Assembly (NCBI GenBank): GCA_030647575.1
Contig: JAUSJS010000027.1
Location: 1 to 40,466, forward strand
DNA from: Candidatus Limnocylindrales bacterium
GTDB lineage: Bacteria > Chloroflexota > Limnocylindria > Limnocylindrales > CSP1-4
Reading direction: 5' to 3'
DNA length: 40,466 nt
In this document: one piece after another, positions 1 to 7,105 of the stretch
How positions within the stretch are numbered: position 1 is the first letter of the stretch
Layout of the letters: each line of letters opens with the position of its first letter
The notes under the pieces: model-generated
What the model saw: only the letters and a program-made list of their open reading frames with translations
Databases searched by the model: none
What the model was told of the DNA's origin: nothing
Made by a program: the position numbers and the translations under genes

Positions 1-441
1 GAGATCCGACGCCTTGGTCGGCGGGCGGCCGAGTTCGAGCAATTGATCGGCAGCCGGGTCGATGGACACCCGCTGCTCGGACTATCCGGGGTCGGCAGCC
101 TGACCGCCGCCCGGCTCCTGGCCGAGACCGGCGACATCACCCGGTTCCGTTCCTCTGACGCATTCGCGATGCTGGCCGGGGTCGCCCCGATCCCGGCCTC
201 GTCGGGTGAGGTCCGGCGGATGCGTCTCAACCGTCACGGCAACCGCAAGCTCAACCGGGCCCTCTATACGATCGCCCAGAGCCAGGCGCTCCATCACCTG
301 CCGGCCAAGGCCTACCTCGCCCGCAAGCGCACTGCCGGCAAGAGTCGGCCCGAAGCTTTGCGTTGCCTCAAGCGCCAGCTGGTCCGGCGCGTCTTCGGGC
401 TGATGCTGACGGGCCAGTCCGCCCAACCGATGGCCGCTTGA
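1..441 (+). mobile_element. IS110-family transposase, C-terminal part (5' end outside window)
   Basis: The frame is open from base 1 to the TGA at 439-441, so only the C-terminal 146 residues are inside the window. They match the Transposase_20 (IS116/IS110/IS902) domain: a helix-hairpin-helix-like stretch LSGVGSLTAARLLAETGDI, then GVAPIPASSGEVRRMRLNR with the SSG serine that is catalytic in this family, then HGNRKLNRALYTIAQSQ. The N-terminal RuvC-like DEDD half would lie to the left. The C-terminal part shows no frameshift, so the element may be intact. IS110 elements move as circular double-stranded intermediates and lack conventional long terminal inverted repeats. It ends 100 bases before the promoter of the infC operon. 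Family assignment is from recognised motifs; the IS110 versus IS1111 subgroup cannot be decided from this fragment. Confidence 0.9.
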
Positions 442-463
442 CAGTCATAGGAGCTTGTCGCGG

Positions 464-509
464 GCGCGTCGTCTGGCGGTCGGCCAGGACGCCAGACGCC
501 CCGACGCGC
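464..509 (+). other. Long bulged hairpin just downstream of the IS110 transposase
   Basis: Bases 464-471 pair perfectly with 502-509 and bases 472-478 with 490-496, giving 15 base pairs with an 11-base loop region and a 5-base bulge at 497-501. It begins 23 bases after the transposase stop and ends about 30 bases before the infC -35 box. It may be a transcription terminator without a T tract, or part of the structured right-end noncoding segment of the IS110 element. The sequence alone does not decide. Confidence 0.6.
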
Positions 510-540
510 GCGGCGCCGACTCGGCATGACGGCCCCGTGA

Positions 541-569
541 TTGTCGCTCCCGAAGGCCTATGCTATCCT
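541..569 (+). promoter_or_regulatory. Promoter of infC-rpmI-rplT
   Basis: TTGTCG (541-546), a 17-base spacer ending in TGC (561-563), and TATCCT (564-569) form a housekeeping-sigma type promoter with an extended -10. The predicted start near 576 gives a leader of about 68 bases before the infC start. The form resembles those at 5733-5762 and 34604-34632. Confidence 0.65.
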
Positions 570-643
570 CCCGCTTCGGCCGTGCCGGGTCCTCGTGTAC
601 CCGCGCCGGTCGTTCAGAGAATCGGTAACGAAGGGGACAGACC

Positions 644-1495
644 ATCAGTCGAGACCTGCGCGTCAACCAGATGATCCGGATCCCACAGGTCCGGGTGGTC
701 GATGAAGAAGGTGCCCAGCTGGGTGTCATGCCCACGCCGCGGGCGCTCGAAATGGCGCAGGAGCGAGGATTGGACCTCGTCGAGGTCGCCCCGATGGCGT
801 CGCCGCCGGTCGTCAAGTTCCTCGATTTCGGACAGTACAAGTACGAGCTGACGAAGCGGGAGAAGGAAGCCAAGCGCAAGCAGCGCTCGGTAACATTCAA
901 GGAAGTTCGTCTCTCGCCGAAGATCGGCGTCGGCGACTTCGATACCAAGGTGAATCGGGCGATCGAGTTCCTCGAGGACGGCGATCGAATCAAGGTGACC
1001 GTTCGCTTTCGCGGGCGGGAGTTGACCCATCCGGAGCTCGGTCGGACTCTCATCGCGAGGTTCGCGGACCGGGTCAAGGACCACGGGGTCGCGGAACGAA
1101 CGCCGCTGCTCGAGGGCAAGTCGATGCACATCACGATGGCCTCGACCCACAAGCCCAAGGGCCACGACGGTCCGGTGGCCCGGAGCACTGACGGAGCGGA
1201 CGCCCGAGAGGCGGCGGTCGCACCGGCATCCACAGCGGCGGCGGCAACATCGGTAGCAGCGGCAACATCGGTAGCGGCGGCATCGACGGCAGCAGCGGCG
1301 CCCACGGGCGCGGCCCCGGCACCGGAGCCCGCCACGCTGGCGAAACCCGCCGCGGCGAAGCCCGCACCAGCGCCGGCGACCGAGGCCAGGGCCAGGTCGA
1401 GGGCCGCGGCCGCAACCGAACCGAAGACCGCAACCGAACCGAAGACGACCAACCACAAGACGCCGGCGCCGGAGCCGGTCCGAACGGGAGAGTGA
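644..1495 (+). CDS. infC: Translation initiation factor IF-3, with ATC start and a long C-terminal tail
   Basis: IF-3 binds the 30S subunit, prevents early 50S joining and checks initiator tRNA and start codon. The frame reads ISRDLRVNQMIRIPQVRVVD, the family's conserved N terminus, with the isoleucine codon ATC at 644. An in-frame TAA at 626-628 and no ATG, GTG or TTG before 671 leave ATC as the best start; AAGGGG at 631-636 sits 7 bases upstream. Starting at ATG 671 would remove conserved residues. Core motifs include VVKFLDFGQYKYE and VTVRFRGRELTHPELG. The product is 283 residues against about 170-180 usual: after the core (to about residue 170) comes a tail of over 100 residues rich in Ala, Pro, Thr and Lys, partly built from 18-base tandem repeats. 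First gene of the IF3-L35-L20 operon. Confidence 0.93.
   Translation: MSRDLRVNQMIRIPQVRVVDEEGAQLGVMPTPRALEMAQERGLDLVEVAPMASPPVVKFLDFGQYKYELTKREKEAKRKQRSVTFKEVRLSPKIGVGDFDTKVNRAIEFLEDGDRIKVTVRFRGRELTHPELGRTLIARFADRVKDHGVAERTPLLEGKSMHITMASTHKPKGHDGPVARSTDGADAREAAVAPASTAAAATSVAAATSVAAASTAAAAPTGAAPAPEPATLAKPAAAKPAPAPATEARARSRAAAATEPKTATEPKTTNHKTPAPEPVRTGE
1241..1275 (+). repeat. Two 17-base direct repeats in the infC tail
   Basis: GCGGCAACATCGGTAGC occurs at 1241-1257 and 1259-1275, an 18-base period that preserves frame and repeats the peptide AATSVA. It looks like in-frame slippage expansion of the tail. Confidence 0.85.
1411..1446 (+). repeat. Exact 18-base tandem duplication in the infC tail
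   Basis: CGCAACCGAACCGAAGAC is repeated back to back (1411-1428 and 1429-1446) and encodes two TEPKT units. Same 18-base period as the repeat at 1241-1275. Confidence 0.9.
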
Positions 1496-1502
1496 GGCCA
1501 GA

Positions 1503-1700
1503 GTGCCCAAGATCAAGAGCCACAAGGCCGCCCAGAAGCGGATCGGCGTGACCGGCAGCGGCAAGTTCGTCCGCGTCAACGCCTGGAGCGGCCATCATCT
1601 CGAGATCAAGTCGTCCCGTCGGACGCGCCGCTATGCCGGCAAGTCCGTGATCGGGCCCGAGCACGCCAAGCAGGTCCGTCGCCTGCTGCCGTACCTCTAG
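1503..1700 (+). CDS. rpmI: 50S ribosomal protein L35
   Basis: A 65-residue basic protein starting at GTG 1503, 7 bases after the infC stop, with a purine-rich GTGAGG element upstream. The N terminus PKIKSHKAAQKRIGVTGSGK and the C-terminal KQVRRLLPYL are typical of bL35, and the length is normal. It is a structural component of the large subunit. It lies between infC and rplT, the conserved bacterial order, and is presumably cotranscribed from the promoter at 541-569. Confidence 0.96.
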   Translation: MPKIKSHKAAQKRIGVTGSGKFVRVNAWSGHHLEIKSSRRTRRYAGKSVIGPEHAKQVRRLLPYL

Positions 1701-1715
1701 GAGCAGGTTCACCTC

Positions 1716-2066
1716 ATGTCACGAGTCAAGCGGGGCGTCACGGCCCACAAGCGCCACAAGCGTCTCCTCGACGACGCGGCGGGCCGGAAAGGCGCCAAAT
1801 CGCGTCTGATCAAGCCGGCCCGTGAGGCCCTGCTCCACGCGCTCGCCTACGCCACCCGCGATCGAAAGCAGCGCAAGCGCCAGATGCGCGAGCTGTGGAT
1901 CGTGCGGATCAACGCGGCAGCTCGCCAGAACGGCCTGACCTACGGGCAGTTCATCAACGGCCTGAAGAAGGCCGAGGTGGAGATCGACCGCAAGATCCTG
2001 GCCGATCTGGCTGTCCGCGATGCCGCCACCTTTGGCCGGATCGCCGAGCTCGCCAAGGGCGCGTGA
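1716..2066 (+). CDS. rplT: 50S ribosomal protein L20
   Basis: A 116-residue protein, the normal bL20 length, starting at ATG 1716, 15 bases after rpmI, with TAGGAG upstream overlapping the rpmI stop. Typical features are the basic N-terminal extension SRVKRGVTAHKRHKRLL, the central RKRQMRELWIVRINAAAR and the NGLTYGQFINGLKKA segment. L20 is an early 23S rRNA-binding protein needed for 50S assembly; in several bacteria it represses this operon by binding its mRNA. No L20-binding leader could be recognised here by eye. Confidence 0.96.
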   Translation: MSRVKRGVTAHKRHKRLLDDAAGRKGAKSRLIKPAREALLHALAYATRDRKQRKRQMRELWIVRINAAARQNGLTYGQFINGLKKAEVEIDRKILADLAVRDAATFGRIAELAKGA

Positions 2067-2090
2067 CTGCCGTCCCGGTCGGACTCGCCC

Positions 2091-2099
2091 TGCTACCCT
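2091..2099 (+). promoter_or_regulatory. Extended -10 upstream of pheS
   Basis: TGC (2091-2093) followed by TACCCT (2094-2099), nearly identical over 10 bases to the -10 of the cvpA-like gene at 5754-5762. No convincing -35 box is visible at 17-18 bases. Predicted start about 2106. Confidence 0.45.
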
Positions 2100-2102
2100 T
2101 CG

Positions 2103-2138
2103 ACGAGCCCTCGACGTCAGCGACGGTCGAGGGCTCGT
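2103..2138 (+). terminator. Perfect 13-bp hairpin between rplT and pheS
   Basis: Bases 2103-2115 (ACGAGCCCTCGAC) are perfectly complementary to 2126-2138 with a 10-base loop. It lies 37 bases after rplT and 37 before pheS. No T tract follows. It could end the infC operon transcript, or, since the pheS -10 lies just before it, form a 5' stem at the start of pheS mRNA. Structure is certain, role is not. Confidence 0.55.
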
Positions 2139-2174
2139 GATTCCCGGCCGCACAATTCAGACGTAAGGACCCAC

Positions 2175-3215
2175 GTGGATCTCGCCGACCTGACCCGCGA
2201 GCTCGAGACGCTGCGCGCCGACGCGCTGGCGGCCATCGCGGGCGCGCCGGACAGCGCGACCCTCGAAGCGCTCGAGCTGGACGTGCTCGGCAAGAAGGGT
2301 CGGCTGACGACCGTGCTGCGCGGGATCGGGGCGCTCCCGCCCGACGATCGCCCGAAGGTCGGTGCCGTGGCCAATGCGGTCCGCGGGGCGATCGAATCGG
2401 CGCTCGCCGAGCGCGGCGCGGAGGTGCGCAGCACGGAGCTTGCCGCGCGCCTGGCCGCGGAGGCGGTCGATGTCACGACGCCCGGGCGACCGGTCCGCCG
2501 CGGCACCCTCCATCCGAGCATCGAGGCCATGCGCGAGATCGCCGAGATCTTCGAGCAGTTCGGGTTCGTGACCTACGAGAGCCCCGAGATCGAGGACGAC
2601 CGGACGAACTTCCAGATGCTCAACATCCCGCCCGACCATCCGGCTCGCGACCTGTGGGACACCCTCTACGTCGACGTCGAGGGCAAGCTGCTGCGAACAC
2701 ATACCTCGCCCGGTCAGATCCGGGTCATGCAGGCCGAGCGTCCGCCGATTCGGGCGCTCCTGCCGGGGCGCTGCTTCCGCTACGAGGCGGTCGACGCCAG
2801 CCACGCCTCGGAATTCTTCCAGGTCGAAGGCCTGATGATCGACGAAGGCACCACGATGGCCGACCTCAAGGGCCTGCTCGACCAGTTCGCCAAGGCGATG
2901 TTCGGGGCCGACAAGCGGACGCGCTTCCGTCCGGGCTACTACCCGTTCACCGAGCCGTCGGTGGCGTTCGACGTCGAGTGCCTGGTCTGCGGCGGTTCGG
3001 GCTGCCCGGCCTGCGGGCGCAGTGGCTGGATGACGATCCTGGGGGCCGGCATGGTCCACCCGGTCGTGCTCCAGTACGGCGGCCTCGATCCCGAGCGCTA
3101 CCAGGGCTTTGCGTTCGGCATGGGGCCCGAGCGGATCAAGATGCTCAAGCACGGGATCACGGACCTGCGCCTCTTCCTCGAAAACGACCTCCGCTTCCTG
3201 GAGCAGTTCCGGTGA
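2175..3215 (+). CDS. pheS: Phenylalanine-tRNA ligase, alpha subunit
   Basis: Catalytic subunit of the cytoplasmic heterotetrameric PheRS, which charges tRNA-Phe. It is 346 residues long from GTG 2175. An N-terminal helical tRNA-contacting arm (about 1-90) precedes the class II core: GTLHPSIEAMREI, LLRTHTSPGQIRVMQ, the motif 2 region CFRYEAVDASHASEFFQVEG, and motif 3 GFAFGMGPERIKML near the C terminus. A four-cysteine insert CLVCGGSGCPACG precedes GWMTILGAGMVHP; such knuckles occur in many PheS proteins. The stop overlaps the pheT start by 4 bases (GTGA), implying coupled translation of the two subunits. Confidence 0.97.
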   Translation: MDLADLTRELETLRADALAAIAGAPDSATLEALELDVLGKKGRLTTVLRGIGALPPDDRPKVGAVANAVRGAIESALAERGAEVRSTELAARLAAEAVDVTTPGRPVRRGTLHPSIEAMREIAEIFEQFGFVTYESPEIEDDRTNFQMLNIPPDHPARDLWDTLYVDVEGKLLRTHTSPGQIRVMQAERPPIRALLPGRCFRYEAVDASHASEFFQVEGLMIDEGTTMADLKGLLDQFAKAMFGADKRTRFRPGYYPFTEPSVAFDVECLVCGGSGCPACGRSGWMTILGAGMVHPVVLQYGGLDPERYQGFAFGMGPERIKMLKHGITDLRLFLENDLRFLEQFR

Positions 3216-5698
3216 GAGTGCCGCTCTCGTGGCTGCGCGACTACGTCGACGTCCAGCTGGCGCCCGAACAGCTGGCGGAACGCCTGACCCTGCTGGGCAT
3301 GGAGGTCCGCACCGTCGAGGCCTGGGGTGCCGGCTGGGAGGGCGTCGTGGTTGGCCAGCTGCTCGCGGTCGAGCGCCATCCGCGAGCGGACCGGCTCTCG
3401 CTGACCCGGGTCGACGTGGGCTCCGGGGAGCCGCTCGAGATCGTCTGCGGCGCGACGAACATCGCCGCCGGCCAGCGTGTGCCGGTCGCCCTCCCCGGTG
3501 CGGTCCTGCCCGGCAACCGGCGGATCGAGCGGACCGAGAAGATGGGCGTGGTCAGCAACGGAATGCTCTGTTCGGGCGACGAGCTGGACCTGACCGGCGA
3601 TGCGGATGGGATCCTGATCCTGCCGGTCGAGGCGCGGATCGGCGCGCCACTGGCCGAGCTCTACGGCGACACCGTGCTCGACGTGGACGTCAAGCCGAAT
3701 CGCGGCGACGCCCTGTGCATGATCGGCCTGGCCCGCGAGGTTTCGGCGGTCACCGGTGCTCCCGTGCGCTTCCCCGCGACCGATCCTCCCGAGTCGACCG
3801 ACCGGATCGAAGACCACCTCCAGGTCGAGGTCGAGGAGCCGGTGCTGTGCCCTCGTTTCGTCGGCCGTTGGGTCAGCGGCGTCCAGATCGGGCCGGCCCC
3901 GGAGCGCATCCAGAGGCGGCTCATCGCCGCTGGCCAGCGACCGGTCAGCAACGTCGTCGACGTCAGCAACTACGTGATGCTCGAGCTCGGCAAACCGATC
4001 CACACCTTTGATGCGGCGGCCGTCCGCGGGGGGCGGATCATCGTTCGTCTGGCCAGGGCCGGGGAGCGCCTCGAGACCCTCGACCACGTCATCCGCGAGC
4101 TGGAACCCGAGACGCTGCTCATCGCGGACCCTTCCGGGCCGCTCGGGATCGCCGGGGTGATGGGTGGCGCGACCTCGGAGATCAGCGACGCCACAACCGG
4201 TGTGATCGTCGAGTCAGCGATCTTCGATCCTGTGAGCATCCGCCGGACGGCCTTCCGCTACGCCCTGAGGTCCGAGGCGAGCCTGCGCTTCGAGAAGGGC
4301 CAGGAGCACCGGCTGGCCCGTCTCGGTGCCGACCGGACGGCTCGGCTCATCGCGGAGTGGGCGGGTGGCCGGGTCGCGACCGGCGTGGTCGATACCAACC
4401 CGACCGAGCCGGCTCCGGCCCGACTGGCCTTCCGGCCGGCCCGGGTCAACCGCCTGCTCGGCGTGGAGCTGCCGACCGCGGAGCAGCGAGACCTGCTGGC
4501 GCGGGTCGGCGTGCCGACCGACGTGGCGCCGGCCGGCACGCGGATCGCCGTCTCGTCCGAGCCGATGCCGCTCGAGGTCGAGGCCGGCGGCGCCGAGACG
4601 CTGATTGCGACGATCCCGAGCTGGCGACGCGACCTGGCCATCGAGGCCGACGTGGCCGAGGAGGTGGTCCGGGTCCGCGGCTATGACGTCGTCCCCGCGA
4701 TCCTGCCGCACACGCCCATGCCGCACTACCGGCATTCGCCGCTTCGGCTGCGCCACATGGTCCGCGAGACACTCGCCGGCGCCGGGCTGACCGAGGCGGT
4801 CACGTTCGCGCTCGTGTCGCCGACGCTGGTCGAGCGGTTTGGGCCGTCCGACGATCCCCCGGTGCCCGGGGAGGGTGAGGCGGGGGGTCGCCCGGTCACC
4901 GTCACGAACCCGCTCTCCAGCCAGCACTCGGTCATGCGCCAGAGCCTGCTCGGCAGCCTGCTCGAGGTCGTCTCGACGAACCTGCGACAGGACCGGCTGG
5001 ACGTGGCGATCTTCGAGATCGGCAAGGGCTACGGCGCAACCGACGAGGACGACTCGACCCACGAGTGGTGGCGCCTCGCCTTCGCGCTCACCGGCGCCGC
5101 CGAGATTCCGGCCTGGAACCGGCCTCCGCGCCCGTACGATCTCGACGACGCCAAGGGCGTGATCGAGCTGCTGGCGCGGCGTCTCGGCCTGCCGGGCCCG
5201 AACTACGTCGCCTTGACCGACGATCCGCGGCTGCATCCGGGACGGGCGGCCCGTGTCACGGCCGGCGATGGATTGGCGGGCCGGGTCGGCTCGCTCCACC
5301 CGGGCCTGCTCGACGACCTCGAGCTACGTGCGGCCGACGTCGTCGTCGCCGAGCTCGCGATCGCGGGCCTGTCCGGTGGACAGCCGAGCAGCCCGCGCAG
5401 CGTCACACCGTCCCGCCATCCCGCCGTCGATCGCGATCTCGCGGTGATCGTCGCCGATTCGAGGCCTGCGGCCGAGGTGGAGGCCACGATTCGGCGCCAC
5501 GGCGGGCCGCTCCTCCGATCGGTTGTCCTGTTCGACATCTATCGCGGGCGGCCACTGGGCGATCGAGAGAAGAGCCTGGCCTTCCGGCTGGCCTTCCAGG
5601 CCGAGGACCGAACGCTCACCGAGAACGACCTCGATGGCGCGATCGAGGCCGTGACCCGTGGCCTGGCGGCGGACGTCGGGGGCCATCTCCGAACCTGA
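3212..5698 (+). CDS. pheT: Phenylalanine-tRNA ligase, beta subunit
   Basis: Partner of PheS; carries tRNA-binding and editing domains. The frame is open far upstream, but those residues are a shadow of pheS; the start is GTG 3212 (RVPLSWLRDYVDVQL, the usual N terminus), overlapping the pheS stop as GTGA. Product 828 residues, normal size. Order: N-terminal segment, EMAP/OB tRNA-binding domain at about 40-150 (VVGQLLAVERHPRADRLSL, EIVCGATNI), B3/4 editing domain (RPVSNVVDVSNYVMLELGKP), B5 domain, catalytic-like core, and C-terminal ferredoxin-like anticodon-binding domain (SRHPAVDRDLAVIV to the end). Nothing is missing. Confidence 0.97.
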   Translation: MRVPLSWLRDYVDVQLAPEQLAERLTLLGMEVRTVEAWGAGWEGVVVGQLLAVERHPRADRLSLTRVDVGSGEPLEIVCGATNIAAGQRVPVALPGAVLPGNRRIERTEKMGVVSNGMLCSGDELDLTGDADGILILPVEARIGAPLAELYGDTVLDVDVKPNRGDALCMIGLAREVSAVTGAPVRFPATDPPESTDRIEDHLQVEVEEPVLCPRFVGRWVSGVQIGPAPERIQRRLIAAGQRPVSNVVDVSNYVMLELGKPIHTFDAAAVRGGRIIVRLARAGERLETLDHVIRELEPETLLIADPSGPLGIAGVMGGATSEISDATTGVIVESAIFDPVSIRRTAFRYALRSEASLRFEKGQEHRLARLGADRTARLIAEWAGGRVATGVVDTNPTEPAPARLAFRPARVNRLLGVELPTAEQRDLLARVGVPTDVAPAGTRIAVSSEPMPLEVEAGGAETLIATIPSWRRDLAIEADVAEEVVRVRGYDVVPAILPHTPMPHYRHSPLRLRHMVRETLAGAGLTEAVTFALVSPTLVERFGPSDDPPVPGEGEAGGRPVTVTNPLSSQHSVMRQSLLGSLLEVVSTNLRQDRLDVAIFEIGKGYGATDEDDSTHEWWRLAFALTGAAEIPAWNRPPRPYDLDDAKGVIELLARRLGLPGPNYVALTDDPRLHPGRAARVTAGDGLAGRVGSLHPGLLDDLELRAADVVVAELAIAGLSGGQPSSPRSVTPSRHPAVDRDLAVIVADSRPAAEVEATIRRHGGPLLRSVVLFDIYRGRPLGDREKSLAFRLAFQAEDRTLTENDLDGAIEAVTRGLAADVGGHLRT

Positions 5699-5732
5699 CC
5701 GCATCAGACCGCCCCACCGCGGCCGTCGTCCC

Positions 5733-5762
5733 TTGCCGCGGCGGGATGGCCGCTGCTACCCT
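5733..5762 (+). promoter_or_regulatory. Promoter of the cvpA-mpg-mutS2 group
   Basis: TTGCCG (5733-5738), an 18-base spacer ending in TGC, and TACCCT (5757-5762). The -10 region is nearly the same as that before pheS. Predicted start near 5769, about 48 bases before the cvpA-like gene. Confidence 0.6.
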
Positions 5763-5816
5763 TGCGCGGCTTCGGCGCCGACGCAGGCCGGCCAGCCTGA
5801 CCATGGAGGCAGATGC

Positions 5817-6404
5817 GTGAACCTCGGGGAGTTCCTGGGCGGGATCGGGACCGTCGACCTGCTCATCGTCTTGTACTTCATCGGCTTCTTCGTGCTCGGC
5901 TTTGCCCAGGGCACGCTCCGCCGGCTGATCGGCATCGGCGCCATTCTCTTCTCGTTCCTGTTCGCGGCCAATCTCGCCGACCCGCTCGGACGCTTCCTCG
6001 CCGACCACTGGACGCAGTTCCCAAGGCCGTACAGCTACATGGTCGGGTTCGGGACCATCTTCTCGGCCGCCGCGCTCGCGTTGGCGCTCATCGTCCAGAG
6101 CTACTACAAGCCGCAGCAGCTGTTCAAGAAGGCGCGCTTCGCCGACGAGATCCTGGGCGGATTGCTCGGGCTGCTCCAGGCGGCGATCATCTTCGGGGCG
6201 GTCCTGATCATCCTCGACTCGTTCTTCCGCATCCCCGGGATCCCGCAGGATCCCCAGGAGCTGCCGTTCCTTCGCGAGTTCTGGGGTGGCCTCGATCACA
6301 CCCAGTTCGCTGTCCTCTTCCGCAACGCGCTCATCCCCTCGAGCTTCGTGCTCATCGGGTTGTTCATCCCGGACAATCTCAAAGTCGCCTACCCGCTGCG
6401 CTGA
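5817..6404 (+). CDS. CvpA-family membrane protein
   Basis: A 195-residue integral membrane protein. GTG 5817 is chosen because GGAGG at 5805-5809 is 7 bases upstream and the membrane topology then begins at once. Hydrophobic segments lie at about residues 14-32 (DLLIVLYFIGFFVLGFAQG), 37-55, 74-96 and 115-137, with a weaker one near 170-187; the first spans, with the FVLGFAQGTLRRLIGI turn, resemble CvpA/colicin V production proteins. In E. coli CvpA affects colicin V export and envelope homeostasis; the role here is unknown. Its stop overlaps the next frame by 4 bases (CTGA). CvpA-like genes are often found beside mutS2, as here. Confidence 0.8.
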   Translation: MNLGEFLGGIGTVDLLIVLYFIGFFVLGFAQGTLRRLIGIGAILFSFLFAANLADPLGRFLADHWTQFPRPYSYMVGFGTIFSAAALALALIVQSYYKPQQLFKKARFADEILGGLLGLLQAAIIFGAVLIILDSFFRIPGIPQDPQELPFLREFWGGLDHTQFAVLFRNALIPSSFVLIGLFIPDNLKVAYPLR

Positions 6405-7096
6405 GCGATCCGCGCGTCTTCGACCGGGCGATCCTCGCCCGCCCCACCCTGGAGGCCGGTCGCGCGCTGCTCGGGGCGCAGTTGGTCCGCGACGACGCCA
6501 CCGGGCGACGGATTGGTCGGATCGTGGAGGTCGAGGCCTACATCGGCCGGGATGATCTGGCCTCGCATGCCCGGTTCGGGGAGACGGCCCGGAACCGGGT
6601 CATGTTCGGGCCTCCGGGCCGTGCCTACGTGTACCTTGTCTACGGGATGCATGCCTGCCTCAACGTGGTGACCGAACCGGAGGGTTTACCCGCCGCCCTG
6701 CTCGTCCGTGCCGTTGAACCGCTCGACGGGATCGACCGGATGCGCGCCGACCGGGTCGCCCGGGCGTCGGCCAACCGCCGGGTGACATCGCCGGAGCGTG
6801 CCGCCGCCGATGCCGAGCGAATTGCCCGGATCCCCGATGTGCGCCTGGCCAGCGGTCCGGGCCTGGTGGCGGCGGCATTCGGGCTCGACACCGCCTGGAC
6901 CGGCACCGACCTGTGCGACCCGGCCTCAGCGCTGCGCCTGGAGGTCTCAACGGCCAGCGTCGCCGAGCCGCCACCGCCGATCCGGGCCACGCTGCGAATC
7001 GGCATCGGATACGCCGGGGAGCCGTGGACCACGCAACCCTGGCGCCTCAGCCTGGCGGCCCACCCGTCGGTCTCCGGGCCACCCGGAACGGGCTAG
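6401..7096 (+). CDS. mpg: 3-methyladenine DNA glycosylase (AAG/MPG family), probable CTG start
   Basis: Excises alkylated purines to start base excision repair. Family motifs are clear: IVEVEAYIGRDDLASHARFG with the catalytic glutamate of EAY, NRVMFGPPGRAYVYLVYGMH, LNVVTEPEGLPAALLVRAVEP, and RLASGPGLVAAAFGLD. The region aligning with the usual N terminus begins SDPRVFDRAILARPTLEAGR, yet no ATG, GTG or TTG lies in frame there. CTG 6401 overlaps the cvpA stop as CTGA, matching the NTGA overlaps used elsewhere in the window, so it is proposed as the start (231 residues). The next in-frame TTG (near 6481) would remove conserved sequence. No Shine-Dalgarno site is visible, consistent with reinitiation after cvpA. 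Function is secure; the start is inference. Confidence 0.88.
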   Translation: MSDPRVFDRAILARPTLEAGRALLGAQLVRDDATGRRIGRIVEVEAYIGRDDLASHARFGETARNRVMFGPPGRAYVYLVYGMHACLNVVTEPEGLPAALLVRAVEPLDGIDRMRADRVARASANRRVTSPERAAADAERIARIPDVRLASGPGLVAAAFGLDTAWTGTDLCDPASALRLEVSTASVAEPPPPIRATLRIGIGYAGEPWTTQPWRLSLAAHPSVSGPPGTG

Positions 7097-7105
7097 CGCA
7101 TCGCG

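Noticed and set aside
576..643. L20- or IF3-type leader riboregulator before infC
   Set aside because: The 68-base leader shows only a weak 5-bp stem (CGGGT/ACCCG); no L20-binding pseudoknot could be traced.
2654..3211. Very long open frame continuing upstream from pheT
   Set aside because: The part before 3212 is a shadow of pheS in another frame; the family N terminus starts at GTG 3212.
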